Of a stretch of 64,000 bases of DNA, positions 24,032-35,165 are shown piece by piece. The notes below the pieces were generated by a model. The model saw only the letters and a program-made list of their open reading frames with translations, made no database searches and was not told the origin of the DNA. Where the stretch lies: assembly GCA_029582155.1 (NCBI GenBank), contig CM055895.1, positions 9,805,544-9,869,543 of the forward strand. The letters run 5' to 3'. Origin of the DNA: Panopea generosa (Eukaryota; Mollusca; Bivalvia; Adapedonta; Hiatellidae). Each line of letters begins with the position of its first letter. The first letter of the stretch is position 1. A program made the translations under genes and the position numbers.

Positions 24032-24488
24032 GTCTCACTACACAGTTACGCCCCTTTTTTCCCCACGGTAGCAAGATTCTTACTCTTAAAAAGTTGGCCT
24101 ATGTACTTTAGTTATGAAATATTTTCAAAATGGTTCATAGTGGCTGTGATTTCTTGCTGCAGCTGAGTAGAGCAAAAGTTGGCATAGCATATACTGCAAT
24201 AAGACATCACTGTTGTTAAAAATGTGACTTTTATAGAATTTTAACATATGCATGTATTTATGAGCATTTGAGGACTTCTTTTTTCAAAAAAGCTTTGGGT
24301 GTCACTCGCCCTCTTTAAAAAAAACAACGTGGACAACCTACTAGTTATTGTGCATTTTTATGTGTGTATACATTTTTGAAAAAAAAAATATTTAAAAAAA
24401 AATTCTATGTGGAATTTTTTTTTATTAGTGAAATCCTAGACCTTATTTTATATAGAACAAAGAACAAAATTCAACTGTGTAGTGAGAC
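24032..24488. mobile_element. 457-bp inverted-repeat element inserted in copy A
   Basis: Perfect 16-bp terminal inverted repeats: GTCTCACTACACAGTT at 24032-24047 and its reverse complement at 24473-24488. CCTTTA/CTTTA occurs near both outer ends and may be the target duplication. The paralogous site in copy B (about 47460-47500) lacks it, which shows insertion after the duplication. There is no open frame of note. Confidence 0.75.
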
Positions 24489-24625
24489 CTTTAGTGTTGC
24501 ATACTAGACATAAATTATATTTATCATGTAAATTAAACTACATTCATCAGAGTTTCAGGGTCTATGAATTATTGATTAATTATTCTTCACGGAACAGAAA
24601 CTACTGAGTATTAATCAGTTTTAAA

Positions 24626-25190
24626 TTTGTTCCCTCATTTTCATTGGCAAACCTCGTCATCAACAACCACACTTGTTATGACTTAATGACCAGAAACTCA
24701 GATTTAAATGATCACGTCGGTGCCCTCCAGCTCTGTTGAAAATTGGATGATAAAGACGACAATTCACAATTTGCACTATTTGAAGGTTTATGCAGTCGAT
24801 GAATGATGTCAATTATAGAGGACAGGCTCTTTATTAGACATAATTTCAAACTGCCCGAAGCATCCTATATATCAATTGAATTTCCTAAATAAATTCCTGG
24901 TATACGTTTGAAATAAGCGCCATTAAAATCAGTAGGAGAAAGAAAATTTGGAAACTATGGAAACGTCACGTTAATAAGAATACAAGGCGCATGAATAACA
25001 AGAAGTGTTGTTAAGGGAAACTACGCGACAAATTAGATTATTCGGTCTACAGATCGGAAAAATATGCGTTTCATCGTTAAACTATTATCTAGTCTTATTA
25101 TAGAACTATAAACAGAATGGCACTGACAGAGGTCGAAATCAATCTAGTTATACCGTGAGACGTTGTAGTAAACGCTTAGATACTTCTATA
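24626..25190. other. Highly conserved non-coding core of the low-copy repeat
   Basis: A and B (47610-48155) differ at only about 3-4 positions per 60 in the stretches I compared, for instance CAACAACCACACTTGTTATG and GATGATAAAGACGACAATTC. Flanks of the same repeat are riddled with changes. All three frames on both strands contain stops shared by the copies, so it is not an obvious exon. C (52128-52420) and D (63690-64000) keep it at lower similarity. Recent gene conversion or selection on a regulatory or RNA element could explain it. Confidence 0.7.
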
Positions 25191-26740
25191 AAATACTGGG
25201 TGTGCTATCTTGTATATGACTTGGATCATATTCAAAGGTTATATACTGATTTGGATATGTAATACCTAATCAATGTGAACAACTGATATTTAAATTAAAT
25301 ATTGAAATACATTGATTTTGATGTGTCAATATATATAAATCTAATTTAATTTGAAGAAATTGATAACGCGGTGGTCTTTTGCTTGCAATCTGTTGATGAA
25401 CATCATCTAAATACATAAATGAATATTATATCAAATTATCATTTTTTACGTTTTAAAGTACATTTAATATGTATTTTACATGTACCAATTGTACCGTAAT
25501 GGTTAGTTTTACGGCAACTTTAAAAAATACGGTCATAATTCAGATATACGTGAAACACTAAGTATCCCATGTCTATACTGAATTCTTTGCATAAAGAAAA
25601 AATAATATTTGAATATTTCTATCAAATGCCGGTGGATAAACCAATTCTGAAATATAATAGTAACAGCATATTAATGAGGACTATGTTTGTATAAACATAT
25701 ATGACCCGAAGAGTTCTCAGAAAAAGCAATGCGGCAAATAGGATAACATGGTAGGTATACCGTGGAAATGATGTATCTTGGAGTGATTACGAAGCACCAT
25801 TACAAAGCTTAAAGCAAGATGATATTGATTGAGTCTTCAGAATGAAGGATAAGTTCTAAATGTAGCTGGTTCGTAAGACGTTACGACACATTATAATTGG
25901 AATAGATAATTTGAATTTCTTTTCTGTGTAAACTTTAAAATTATAACAGGCGTCTTCAATGTAACTGAATACGTAGTTTCTCAAACCTACCGTGTATTAG
26001 TGAAAAAATTACGTCATATTTGACTTTTCTGAACATTACCTAACAGTAAAATTGTACATAGTAATAAAGATTATAAACGCTGGAAAAGTGAGTGTTAGAT
26101 AAATGCTTTTTCGAATTTCAGTCCAAGTGTATAACGATTGCTCATCTATGGAAAACCAATATTTAGTTTCATAGATGCAAACGAAATAAAAAGCCCTCAT
26201 TTAGATAAATTATATTTGGTATAGAAATATTATCAATCACAACGAAACAGTCATTGTCAATTGATTTTTTTAAATATGTCACTTTATTACATAATGTACC
26301 AATAATCTTTATAAACTGTTCATTAAGTATTTCATTATCATTTTAAACAAAAAGAAAATGATAGAAATCAATTGGTGAAAACCTTTATGCTTTAATTTAC
26401 TTTGCGTGACCACGTGTTAATTTGAATATAAGTGTAATAAAGTTTTTTCCAAGCATGTTATATGTTATTGGAATAAGCTCAATATAATTAAAGTAATAAA
26501 ATGTTAATTTATACTGTTGTTGATAGGTCTAACGATACTTTATGTGAGTATACTGTTAAATTAATGTCGTATCATTAATTGATAGAAGGTTTTATTTAGC
26601 TTGTTTGTTGTGAGGCGTGTATGTACTAGTGGATTGTTGTTACAGTAATATCACACTAGAGGATGTTTCGTACTGCAAAATTAGATTGTATCTATATATC
26701 TGTTAAATTATGGTGGTTATGTCCTCTGAATGGTTTGTGA

Positions 26741-26810
26741 CAATCTTTAGTGTAACAAAAAACCTTAAGTGTAACAATTGTTGACACCGCAACCCTTATT
26801 GAAATCTTTG
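26741..26810. repeat. Outlying copies of the AACCCTTAGTGTAACAAA motif
   Basis: CTTTAGTGTAACAAAA (26745-26760), AACCTTAAGTGTAACAA (26761-26777) and a partial CCGCAACCCTTATTG (26788-26802) lie in a row. They belong to the array at 27598-27910. Confidence 0.8.
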
Positions 26811-27369
26811 TATTCCTTCTATGCAATGGGGGTATATAGTGTTACTTATGTCGGTCCGTCCATCTATTCTGTTCCGTAGTGCTTCCCTAATGCTTCCATA
26901 TCGAATTTACACACACACTTTTATCTAAATTATCAAAATATAGAAGAAAACATGCTGGTGGATTATTGTGTAATATTGCAGTTTGTATTATATCAAGATC
27001 ATGGCTACTACAAACAAAATAAATAATAACGGTATTTCGAGTCATGACTGTCAGAAAAGGAATACCTATTTAGTTTCGGGGGTGGGGGTGTGAGGTTTTA
27101 GGAGAAAGTGGTCAAATTCAATTTTACCAAAATTAGAACAATGCATAAACACTGTTATTTGTTTCTCACCAATTGTTCTTACGTTTTTTCAGATGTTCGA
27201 CTCTTGAAAGTGACATAGCCCGCTCTAGTTCTAAAATATGCTTCATTGTATCACCATCTTTTTAAACGTATTGTTCAAGGTATGCGGACGTTGCAATAAA
27301 TTGCTAAATTTACTATGTTTTTTTCTTGGATATTTTGTAATTATGGAACATTGCTAATTAACTTATTAC

Positions 27370-27597
27370 TTAGTGTTTGGAAAAAATAACAATATTGGAA
27401 GGTAAGTAGACACTCATCAATTCCAACTCTTTTTTAAAACCCGTAAATAAACGGCCATTTAATATAATATTATAGGCCTCCTTTAAATTTTCGTTTCTCA
27501 ACATCATATCTAAATAAAAACTATTTACCAGAGGATAGGAAAAACGTCCAACATCTCTGAAAAAGTATTTTTTACACTTTGAATAATATATAACCAC
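27370..27597 (-). CDS. Possible terminal exon or mobile-element fragment, unknown product
   Basis: A minus-strand frame ends in TAA. An acceptor-like TACTTTTTCAG would give an exon encoding DVGRFSYPLVNSFYLDMMLR, then NENLKEAYNIILNGRLFTGF and a short hydrophobic tail. The mix of E, R, G, P and hydrophobics looks more protein-like than most AT-rich frames here. It abuts the hairpin array at 27598 directly, so the two might belong to one element. I recognise no domain. Confidence 0.3.
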   Translation of the reverse strand: MVIYYSKCKKYFFRDVGRFSYPLVNSFYLDMMLRNENLKEAYNIILNGRLFTGFKKELELMSVYLPSNIVIFSKH

Positions 27598-27910
27598 AAC
27601 CCTTAGTGTAACAAAATAAGTAACACAATAAGTTTTGTTACACTAAGGGTTATTTGTAACCGCAACCCTAAGTGTAACAAAATCAGTTCATGTGTATGTG
27701 ATATTTTAAAGAAAATCTTATTCAAACGATAAGAATATTTTTATTACACTAAAAGTTTAAATAACTGCAACCCTTAGTGTAACAAATTAAGTTTTGTTAC
27801 ACTAAGGGTTTTTGATAACTGCATCCATGAGTGTAACAAAAATAAGTGGATGTTATTTAATAAAGAGAATCTATTTCGACGATAGGTATATTTTTATTGC
27901 ACTAAGAGTT
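27598..27910. repeat. Alternating short and long hairpins built from AACCCTTAGTGTAACAAA
   Basis: Four inverted pairs in a row: 27598-27616 with 27633-27651 (19-bp perfect arms), 27664-27682 with 27740-27757, 27769-27786 with 27793-27810 (18-bp perfect arms, 6-base loop), and 27822-27840 with 27893-27910. Short and long hairpins alternate, giving two tandem units of about 160 bp. Arms are often preceded by AACYGC. The long-hairpin loops share GATAAGAATATTTTTATT-like sequence. Further copies lie at 26741-26810 and 28672-28764. Confidence 0.85.
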
Positions 27911-28234
27911 GACAAATATGAATAATAATTCAGTTATTATGTGTTTCCAATAGACCTAACGTTTATAAACTTTTTTGCCCTCATCAGAGATATAAAATTT
28001 AATTTTCTTCCCTAGTATTTGGGGGAAAACAGTTCTCTTTTTGTAGCTACAATTTAGCAATACCTCATGATTTATTACTAATTACATTCCAGAATAACCA
28101 CAATTTTCAATGAAATAATGTTTCTTGCACGACATTTAACTGTTTGTTTTATAATTATCCCTTTTCCGATCTTCCATAGCTTATTTATAGTTACATTTGT
28201 TAGTTAAAATAAACACGAAAAATGAATGCCAACC

Positions 28235-28540
28235 CATCCCTCTATTTTTCTAATTTTCGCAAAGATGAACTTGATTTCAGTATCCAGAAGCGCAGAAGTA
28301 ACGATGACATTGACCATGACCCGAAAATCGTGAAACGCAAATGCATCCGAAGTATCTCTGTTCTGAACATATGTGTAACATGCATCGGATGGAAAATAAT
28401 GCCGGTAAGCGTAAACATCTATTTTTATTAGTAACAGTTACATTGACCTGAACATGAAAATCGTGACGCACAGAAAAACGAACGGACGGTACGACGACCT
28501 TAATGGGTAACACTATATCTCCCTCACCAACCCACCCCAA
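28235..28540 (+). repeat. Dispersed repeat with TGACATTGACCATGACCC motifs
   Basis: Two related halves, GATGACATTGACCATGACCC...AAAATCGTGA and GTTACATTGACCTGAAC...AAAATCGTGACG, are followed by CGAACGGACGGTACGACGAC and ATCTCCCTCACC. I recall this as a common bivalve interspersed repeat. The frames 28222-28431 (+) and 28277-28540 (-) lie within it and are not genes. Confidence 0.6.
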
Positions 28541-28671
28541 TTACAAGGCGTTTGCATAAGTAGTAAACAGATAAATTGTATCAATTGTGTTATTTGCCAT
28601 AATATATAGAGATAGTATAGAGATGATGATTTCCAAATTTTTATTACAAATTGCAACAATATGTTACATGT

Positions 28672-28764
28672 CGCCCCTTAGTGAAACAAAATACTTTGGC
28701 TACACTAAGGGTTGCGGTCAACCCTAAGTTACACTAAGGCTTTTTTTTTTTACACTAAGGGTTG
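28672..28764. repeat. Second cluster of the AACCCTTAGTGTAACAAA motif
   Basis: The motif appears forward (CCCCTTAGTGAAACAAAA), reversed (CTACACTAAGGGTTGC), forward (CAACCCTAAGT), reversed (TTACACTAAGG) and reversed again after a T run (TTTACACTAAGGGTTGC). Confidence 0.8.
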
Positions 28765-29546
28765 CAAAATACTTTATTTCCTGTATCATCAACACATGTA
28801 TGCTATTTATAAAAAAATGGATGCATTGAGTTTTTAAGTTAAAACTGAATTTAAACAGTTTGTTGTTTTGTAAGACCACCATTCGTTTATATTAAATAAC
28901 TGATTACTTTCTAAAATAAATATTTTTGACCGAGCTGGTATCAAAATACACCAACAAGGATATATCAGTTATCTTAAGGCAGCGAACTTGTTATATGAGC
29001 TCATAAAATAGGATATGATTGAAAAGCTTGTATAGGAACGGTGTTTATATATCAATATGTGTGTTTTTCAACAGCATCTATGTTATAGTTGTTCTTATTT
29101 TATTTAGGAGATCACTTTTTGATTTATAGTTTTGTCTGACCTTAGTATTATTTTCCCAGTAAGGGAAAATGTACATCAATGTTATTTTGAGTTTAAGGAT
29201 GTGACTCAATATCGGTTACTAATTTCATGTCGGCATTTGAAAGTAGGCATTGATATACCTTTTTGTTGTATCCTGCATCGGTACTTTTCAATTTTGCGCT
29301 TTAATATATGTGCCAAGCACTTTTGATTTAGATGAATGACCCTAGGTCATAGTTTGATTGTTGTTAAGCTTTATATGTAACCTTTGTTTTATTACTTATC
29401 TGTTTTTTGTTTGGTTACATGTATTTTGTAGGGATCCTGGAAATTGAATGCTCCTTTACTTTCGATAACTAGATTGTCCTCTGATATCTATCTGCCAGCA
29501 AAGGGCAGAATAGTAAAAAATCACACGTCCATATTGAAGCCACAAG

Positions 29547-29697
29547 ATGTATTCGGGTGAACAGTTAACCGTGCAAGATTTCAAACAGGCAGCCAAATTA
29601 GATCAATGCATAAGGACCGTGGCAGACAAAGATGATGAGGAGTTTCAAGCTAAAGTAAAACATTATAAAGAAAGAATAATAGACAGTCATCGATCTG
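29547..29697 (+). CDS. Start exon of a second unknown gene
   Basis: ATG with A at -3 (ACAAGATGT) opens 50 codons plus one base, ending at CGATCTG/GTGTGT. The product begins MYSGEQLTVQDFKQAAKLDQ and continues CIRTVADKDDEEFQAKVKHY, ending KERIIDSHRS. The charge-rich, helix-prone composition differs sharply from the surrounding AT noise, and this is the most gene-like stretch in the window. No named family is recognised. The likely continuation is at 29806-29868. Confidence 0.55.
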
Positions 29698-29805
29698 GTG
29701 TGTAATTATATGTAGATAGTGCCATTTCCTGTGTTTCAAATGCTATTTTTCAACTCTGTTTGACTGTAAATTGATCGCGGTTGTATGGGTTATATGTCGC
29801 ATCAG

Positions 29806-29868
29806 ATAGAGAAGGCAACCACTATATTGTAAAGGACTGCAAAAGATGACCCCGATCTCATTGATAAG
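29806..29868 (+). pseudogene. Likely second exon of the same gene, apparently frameshifted
   Basis: Acceptor ATGTCGCATCAG at 29805 and a strong donor GATAAG/GTACGT at 29869 bound 63 bases. Joined in phase to the first exon (G+AT) it reads DREGNHYIVKDCKR and then TGA. From AAAGATGACC onward, another frame reads DDPDLIDK up to the donor. Two bases missing from an AGAGATG stretch would explain both halves. Either this copy is broken, or the assembly has an error, or the gene ends here at about 64 residues. Confidence 0.35.
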
Positions 29869-29869
29869 G

Positions 29870-32255
29870 TACGTATACTAGTGACTCGAGAGATAATTGT
29901 AAATATAACAGCAACAATAACGGTGAAGGCTGGCACACAACTTGTAAAACTAGTCTTTTAGTTTCATTCCGAGATTTGAATCGTCTGAGATTGGAACCAC
30001 AACCATGTCAAATAATACTGCCATGTCAAAAGCGGACGTGTATTCTCATATATATTGATATAGTGTAGTTGTGTTTTACATCAAACAAAAGTATTAGATA
30101 TGTATGTCAAACAGAGCGTCTTCATTAAACTGTTTCGTCTTATGGTGTTACAACGGGGAAATAAGTATCAGGTGCACCCATAAACAGTGTTTAATATGGC
30201 AATTTCCTGTCTGTTCCATTCACTTTTACATTTATATTTGAACATTTTCATTAAACTTAAAGAAAAACATGAAACATCGAACAGGATAGAAAGTGCGATA
30301 GACTCGTGCTAATAATTAATATGCCAAGTAGAAAGAGATGATACCGTTTACGAAATGATTTGTATCTTATTATCGTCTATTGTATGATGTTAACAACTGT
30401 ACGAGAATGTTAAAGCTATTCATTTGAACAAATGTACTGATATATTTGTCTACTTATAATCCGCATCTAGAAAAAAATATATAATCTACCTGACCATCAA
30501 CGACGGAATATTTGGTACTTTTGGAAATATCAGCGCTAATTATAAACGTGTTTTATTTCCAATTTTGATAATGCCTTCTGAAACCAACATAGTGTAATTA
30601 TTTTTTTAGGCCACGGCCCTTCATTAAAATGGTATAGCTGTGAACAGATTTCCGACTTCCAATTAATGGACATACGTTACTCGTCTATTGGAAATTGAAA
30701 TATGCTCTGCTATCTTTTTAATTATCCGTTTCAGTAAGAATTTTCCTAAATATTTACTTTTTCGAAAATCAGCAAATAACCTCTGTGATACCGAAGAATT
30801 ACAAGTACGGGGGGATTGCGAGTGGTGAAATAATTTATTGGATCGCTTGAAGGCATAAAATTAACCAAGCAAGGAACGAAAATGTAGTCCCATTGTATTA
30901 AAGCAACACATCAACGTTTGAACTTTTTTAAAACGTATTTTAATTAAGTTGTGAGCACATTTAATATACAAAACTATGATCAATGAGCTCTATGTGTGCA
31001 TATTAACACGTTCCCAAACTTTAGAATTTAGAATTGTAAAAAAAGATGCCCAAGTTATAAAACGTGACAATCACGTTATAAAATATTTTTAAATCGCCGA
31101 GGATTCCCACTTAGCCTCGAATTAGTTATGCAAGTGTACGCATGCGTAACTTTCGTTTCCCGTTTCCTGTTTAAATGCTGTTTACATTTTCACACGAGGG
31201 AATTTATCTGATGAAAGAACGACTACAGTTATAACAGTTTGGAACAATGTAATAACCTGTGTTATATGTGAAATGAGCGTGAAACTCAGCCGAAAGAGTT
31301 CGTGGTGATATGACTGGTATGCAGTACGCTACACACGAAAACGTGTAGATTAGATACCTGTTTTCGATCACTCAGAATCGCTGTTAGATAAATCAGTACA
31401 AAAGAATGTCGACAATCATAACTTGTATAAAATGTTTCAATAGTTATCTACCAAAAAAATAACAAATACATGTATATTACCTTCACCATTCACGCTAGAT
31501 CAAGGTGTCGGACACAAACATTTCGATCACCTGACTGGATGAAATGTGTCAAACTAAAATGACATGAGGCTATATAAGTGCAAATACATGACATTAAAAC
31601 ACTGATGTAAACTTTTTTTTTTTAATTTATGTAAACTTTATTATTGCATCTTTACATGCATATACTCACATCCTTATCCACATCTTGTAACCTTTTCAGC
31701 TATTTACTTGTTTTCATTCTACATTTTTCATGTGGTCATGTAATGGTTTTAAACTCATTTTTTAACCAATTTCTATAAGAGGGGTACTCGAAACCGTAAC
31801 CGCTTTAATTTCTGACATGAGCAGTCATCATGTTTCGACACTTTTTGTCCTTGCATCAGTTTTAAGCAGACGTGGTTGAATGTAGTGAACGAAAACTGGT
31901 TACTGCACCATACAACTCACCTTTTTATTATCTTATTCGTAAACATTTCAATATCAACCTAGATAGAGAACAGTTACCAAATTGAATTTTCTCATTTGTG
32001 CATCCTTAGTGGTCCTGAATAGGACCCGTTATAACTGTTTCAAAATCATAGATTGACAGCTGAATAGATACAGAGAGAAAGACGGGAAATACGTTAAATA
32101 GAGTGTATTTGTATATTGGCAGTAATAATGTAATTCAGATTTCCTTATTTAGTTTCATGAACCTTTTTAAGTACATTTTTGTCTCTGAAAAATTTAGAGG
32201 GCTATGATATTTACAAATTCCTTGTGGATTGGGTCACAGTATAATAATTGAATAA
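29870..32255. other. Intron-like AT-rich stretch
   Basis: No convincing further exon was found on either strand. An acceptor-like run TTATTTTTTTAG precedes GCCACGGCCC at 30610, but the sequence after it is not clearly coding. Confidence 0.45.
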
Positions 32256-32258
32256 AGT

Positions 32259-32455
32259 GTGGATCGCATAGTCAAGTGGTAGAGCATTAAACCCATCATC
32301 GGAGGGTTGTGGGTTCAATCCACCGCCATGGCTGTGTGGTGTCTTTGAGCAACAAGCTTTTTCAGCATATGCTTAGTACTGGTTCTACCTTGTATGGCTT
32401 TGAGCGCGATATGTGTGAAGTAGTTTCACAATCAATGGAAAATAAATAAGAAGTG
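32259..32455 (+). mobile_element. tRNA-derived SINE
   Basis: The tRNA-like head GGATCGCATAGTCAAGTGG, GTAGAGCATTAAACCCATCA and box B GTGGGTTCAATCCACC are followed by GTGTGGTGTCTTTGAGCAAC and a body with GCTTTGAGCGCGATATGTG. The minus frame at 32362-32550 is a shadow. Confidence 0.65.
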
Positions 32456-32780
32456 TGTGAGGGCACTTTTTTGGATATATCATCTTCACTCCATAACATG
32501 AGTATTAGAAGACTTGCAGTTAAAAAATTCTCAAACAGCTCAGGACCCAAAGATGTACAATTAGGTCATACTACTAGTAACCTGATATGACAGAAACATA
32601 TGTCAGACAGCATATGGTGTGCGACGCATTGAATGCTAAAGATTAGGACTGGGTTTGAGTTTTGGTTTGTTTAGATATATTGTTCATGCCATTTAATATG
32701 TAATATATTGAAAGCATTCCAGATTAAAGTATAAAATAATATGTTGGCAGTTGAGTGTTAAACCATAACTTCATATTTCA

Positions 32781-32914
32781 CACTTAAATCAGCAGTGGGA
32801 GACTATGCCGGAGCCGCATTCAAACATGTAGTGTCTTATATTAGCCAAGCAAGGATTCAAACTCACTACCCCCTGATTGATAATCAGATATGTTACCAAC
32901 TGAGCCAACCTGCC
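32781..32914 (-). mobile_element. Truncated family 1 SINE
   Basis: The minus strand carries the tRNA-like head GGTTGGCTCAGTTGGTAACA, TGATTATCAATCAGGGGGTA and GTGAGTTTGAATCC, like the 12972 element. The 3' half of the body is missing. Confidence 0.7.
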
Positions 32915-33493
32915 ATATTTCAACTTCTTCTTACGAACTGTTTGTCATGATTTATTATGATAGTTGCTATGTTCTTTGGGTGTGCATTGCAGAAAATATA
33001 TGTATTTCTATTAATTTGTTGTATACTTCTGTAACTTGGACCATCACTTTTGCTTGGTTGTGGATATTTTTTTTACTATAACTCATCTTATTTTTATAAA
33101 TATTTATCTTATTAATACAATTACTTACTGTAATAAATTTAATTACTATCATCCCTTCATTGTTCTTATAAAAACAACATATAGTTCAGGTGTCAGATGT
33201 TAGCAATCATATAGTCTTGAACACATTCTCCTCATACACTTGTGTGGGCCAGTAGACCTGAGAAAGTATCAAAATCACTGTTGAATCCAGAGTGGCAAGT
33301 TTTGGAACTACAATTTAAAAAAATGTTCAAAGGGTAATACTCCATCTTCAACTCTGTTTTCTAATCATTAAGGCAATCTTTTATTTATACCTTTAACAAA
33401 AAAATTGTTCATATAATTTTAAATTAAAAATATTGCAGTTCTTTAATGCAATTTTTTAATATATTTGAATTTAGTTTGATTTTTGGTTAGAAT

Positions 33494-33722
33494 AGCGTCA
33501 TTTTATGCTATCGAGGGCTAAGAGACAATCAGTTAATCTAACTACTCTTTCCTGGGATTCCAGAACAACAACTACTCGAATACATTCATCTCAGCAAGTA
33601 ATTGATTATTTTCCCACTTGAATCAATGGTTACAATGAAATTTAATGTTGTATATCAATTATTGCAGAGACTATGACCCGGCGAGGATTCAAACTCACTA
33701 TCCCCAGACTAATAACCTGACC
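33494..33722 (-). mobile_element. Family 1 SINE, head truncated
   Basis: The plus strand shows the inverted tail GCGTCATTTTATGCTATCGAG and box B reversed (GAGGATTCAAACTCACTATC). The first part of the tRNA-like head is lost near 33722. Confidence 0.75.
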
Positions 33723-34284
33723 AGAAACATTTCAGTTGATGCATTGCATCTGGTACATGTATGATAGGTTCGTACTTGATGATCTCAGATGCATAATATA
33801 CGTATTTAATTTAGTAAAACCATAATCTTGCTAACTGATTAAAGTTTACTTTCACATGCAATGTGGAAAAGGAAAACAAATAGACCTGCAACTATGAGAT
33901 ATGTTCAGCATTTTTTTAGGTGAAAACTACATTATTTATGGCATTTTACCAATGTGGTGAATATGAAAATCAATGGGTTTTTTTTCAAGAAAAATGTTTC
34001 ATATTTTTTTCATCTATTTTTTCATTATTCACAGAGAAGAAACAATCTAATACTTAATGCAGTTACGGTTCATGTCATGGATTAAGTATTGTGCAAAATG
34101 TTACAGTATTTTTTCACAGTAAGCGTATTTTGAAACTTCCGCTGACTTTATTTTAAAAAATCTTATTTTTTTTTAGAATTCGTCCTTTTCCCAGGATCAA
34201 ATAGTGAAACTAGTATACATGTATATGGAAAATGTGTCGCTACAGTATTTTCGAATCTTAAGATCTTTTCGAAAAGTTACTTAA

Positions 34285-34400
34285 ATAATATTATCTGGTC
34301 AGTAGTACAGTGACTGGAATGTTGGAGAGGTTGAAGGTTTGTTCCCAAGCTTTTCAATAACCTCCAAAAGGTCAGTACTTGTGCTACCCTGAAGATTGAT
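34285..34400 (+). mobile_element. Possible SINE fragment
   Basis: GGTCAGTAGTACAGTGACTGG and GAAGGTTTGTTCCCAAG resemble spaced pol III boxes A and B, followed by CAGTACTTGTGCTACCCTGA. Weak. Confidence 0.3.
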
Positions 34401-34650
34401 TCAAGAGTAATTCTTAGTTTACTTCTAAATTAGAATAAACTGAATTATATTAAGAAAAAACGCCTGTATAAATGTGTCTCACATTTGGGGTTTGGAGCTG
34501 GTGTGACCGTTTATTTTTATTTTTTCCTTTTTCCCTATCAGGTAGAGGAAATGATCATTTGAAGCTTCGACTGAAGCATATGTTGTTGTTCAGCTGAGAT
34601 GTGTGATGGTAAATTGTGAATGGTATGTTGTACACTTTGTTTGATTATTT

Positions 34651-35165
34651 AGCGTCATTCTATGCCATCGACGGCTAACACAGATGATCAGTTGACCTAA
34701 TCACTATTTCCTGTTATCCTGAAATGTTAATCAGTATTGATTGATTGAATAATTCGTGTCATTTGTATGCTATCGAGGGCTAATAGATAATCAATTAACC
34801 TAACTACTGTTTCCTAGAATCCTGAAAGGTTGACCAGTACTTGAGTACACCCCATTTCTGCAAGTACCTGTTAACATTCCCACTCGAATTAGCGGTGAGA
34901 TACGAATAATAATCGTCTATCAATTATAATGGACACTATTGCCAGGCTGCAATTAGAACTCACGACTCCTGAATTGATAGTCAGACTGAGCTAATCGGGT
35001 CCGGCTGCTAAATCAGTACTCAGAACCACCCATCTCTGCAAATGATAGATGAATGACAATTTGTTACAACATTGTATATTAATCATCAACTGGGGATTCA
35101 TATGCATGACCCCTGGATTTATAGTCAGGCAGGCTACTGTCTCAGCTGACCAGACATGGTCCTGG
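34651..35165 (-). mobile_element. Family 1 SINE split by another SINE
   Basis: The outer SINE has its 3' part at 34651-34736 (AGCGTCATTCTATGCCATCG...) and its remainder, including the tRNA-like head, at 35019-35165 (...GCATGACCCCTGGATTTATAGT...). The interruption is the younger SINE at 34737-35010. Confidence 0.8.
34737..35010 (-). mobile_element. Family 1 SINE inserted into another SINE
   Basis: It runs from the tail TGTCATTTGTATGCTATCGAG to the tRNA-like head (ATTGATAGTCAGACTGAGCT then AATCGGGTCCGG). AATCAGTA flanks it on both sides (34729-34736 and 35011-35018), a target-site duplication that marks the insertion point. Confidence 0.85.

Larger units (their letters stand above)
23105..26250 (+). 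repeat. Low-copy repeat, copy A
   Basis: This segment aligns with 46480-50430 (B) and, in part, 51485-53850 (C) and 63690-64000 (D), all in the same orientation. Shared landmarks include CATCTAAATCACGTCATAAA (A 23455, B 46903 with a change), GGATAAGCCTGATTCCAGAGG, AACACCACTTGT-like core strings and GAAGCACCATTACAAAGC (25791). Outside the core (24626-25190) identity with B is moderate with many indels; inside it is about 95%. The 23167-23421 minus frame lies in it and is not conserved. Copy A carries the 457-bp insertion at 24032-24488. Confidence 0.85.

Noticed and set aside
28222-28540. Overlapping frames on both strands near 28.3 kb
   Set aside because: They lie in a dispersed repeat with two related halves; neither frame is kept between the halves.
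27598-28764. CRISPR-like array of repeats
   Set aside because: The repeats are palindromic pairs with uneven spacing in an animal genome, there are no unique equal-length spacers and no cas genes.
26741-28764. Telomere-type repeat (CCCTTA resembles CCCTAA)
   Set aside because: The unit is 18 bp, occurs in both orientations as hairpins and is not a tandem hexamer.
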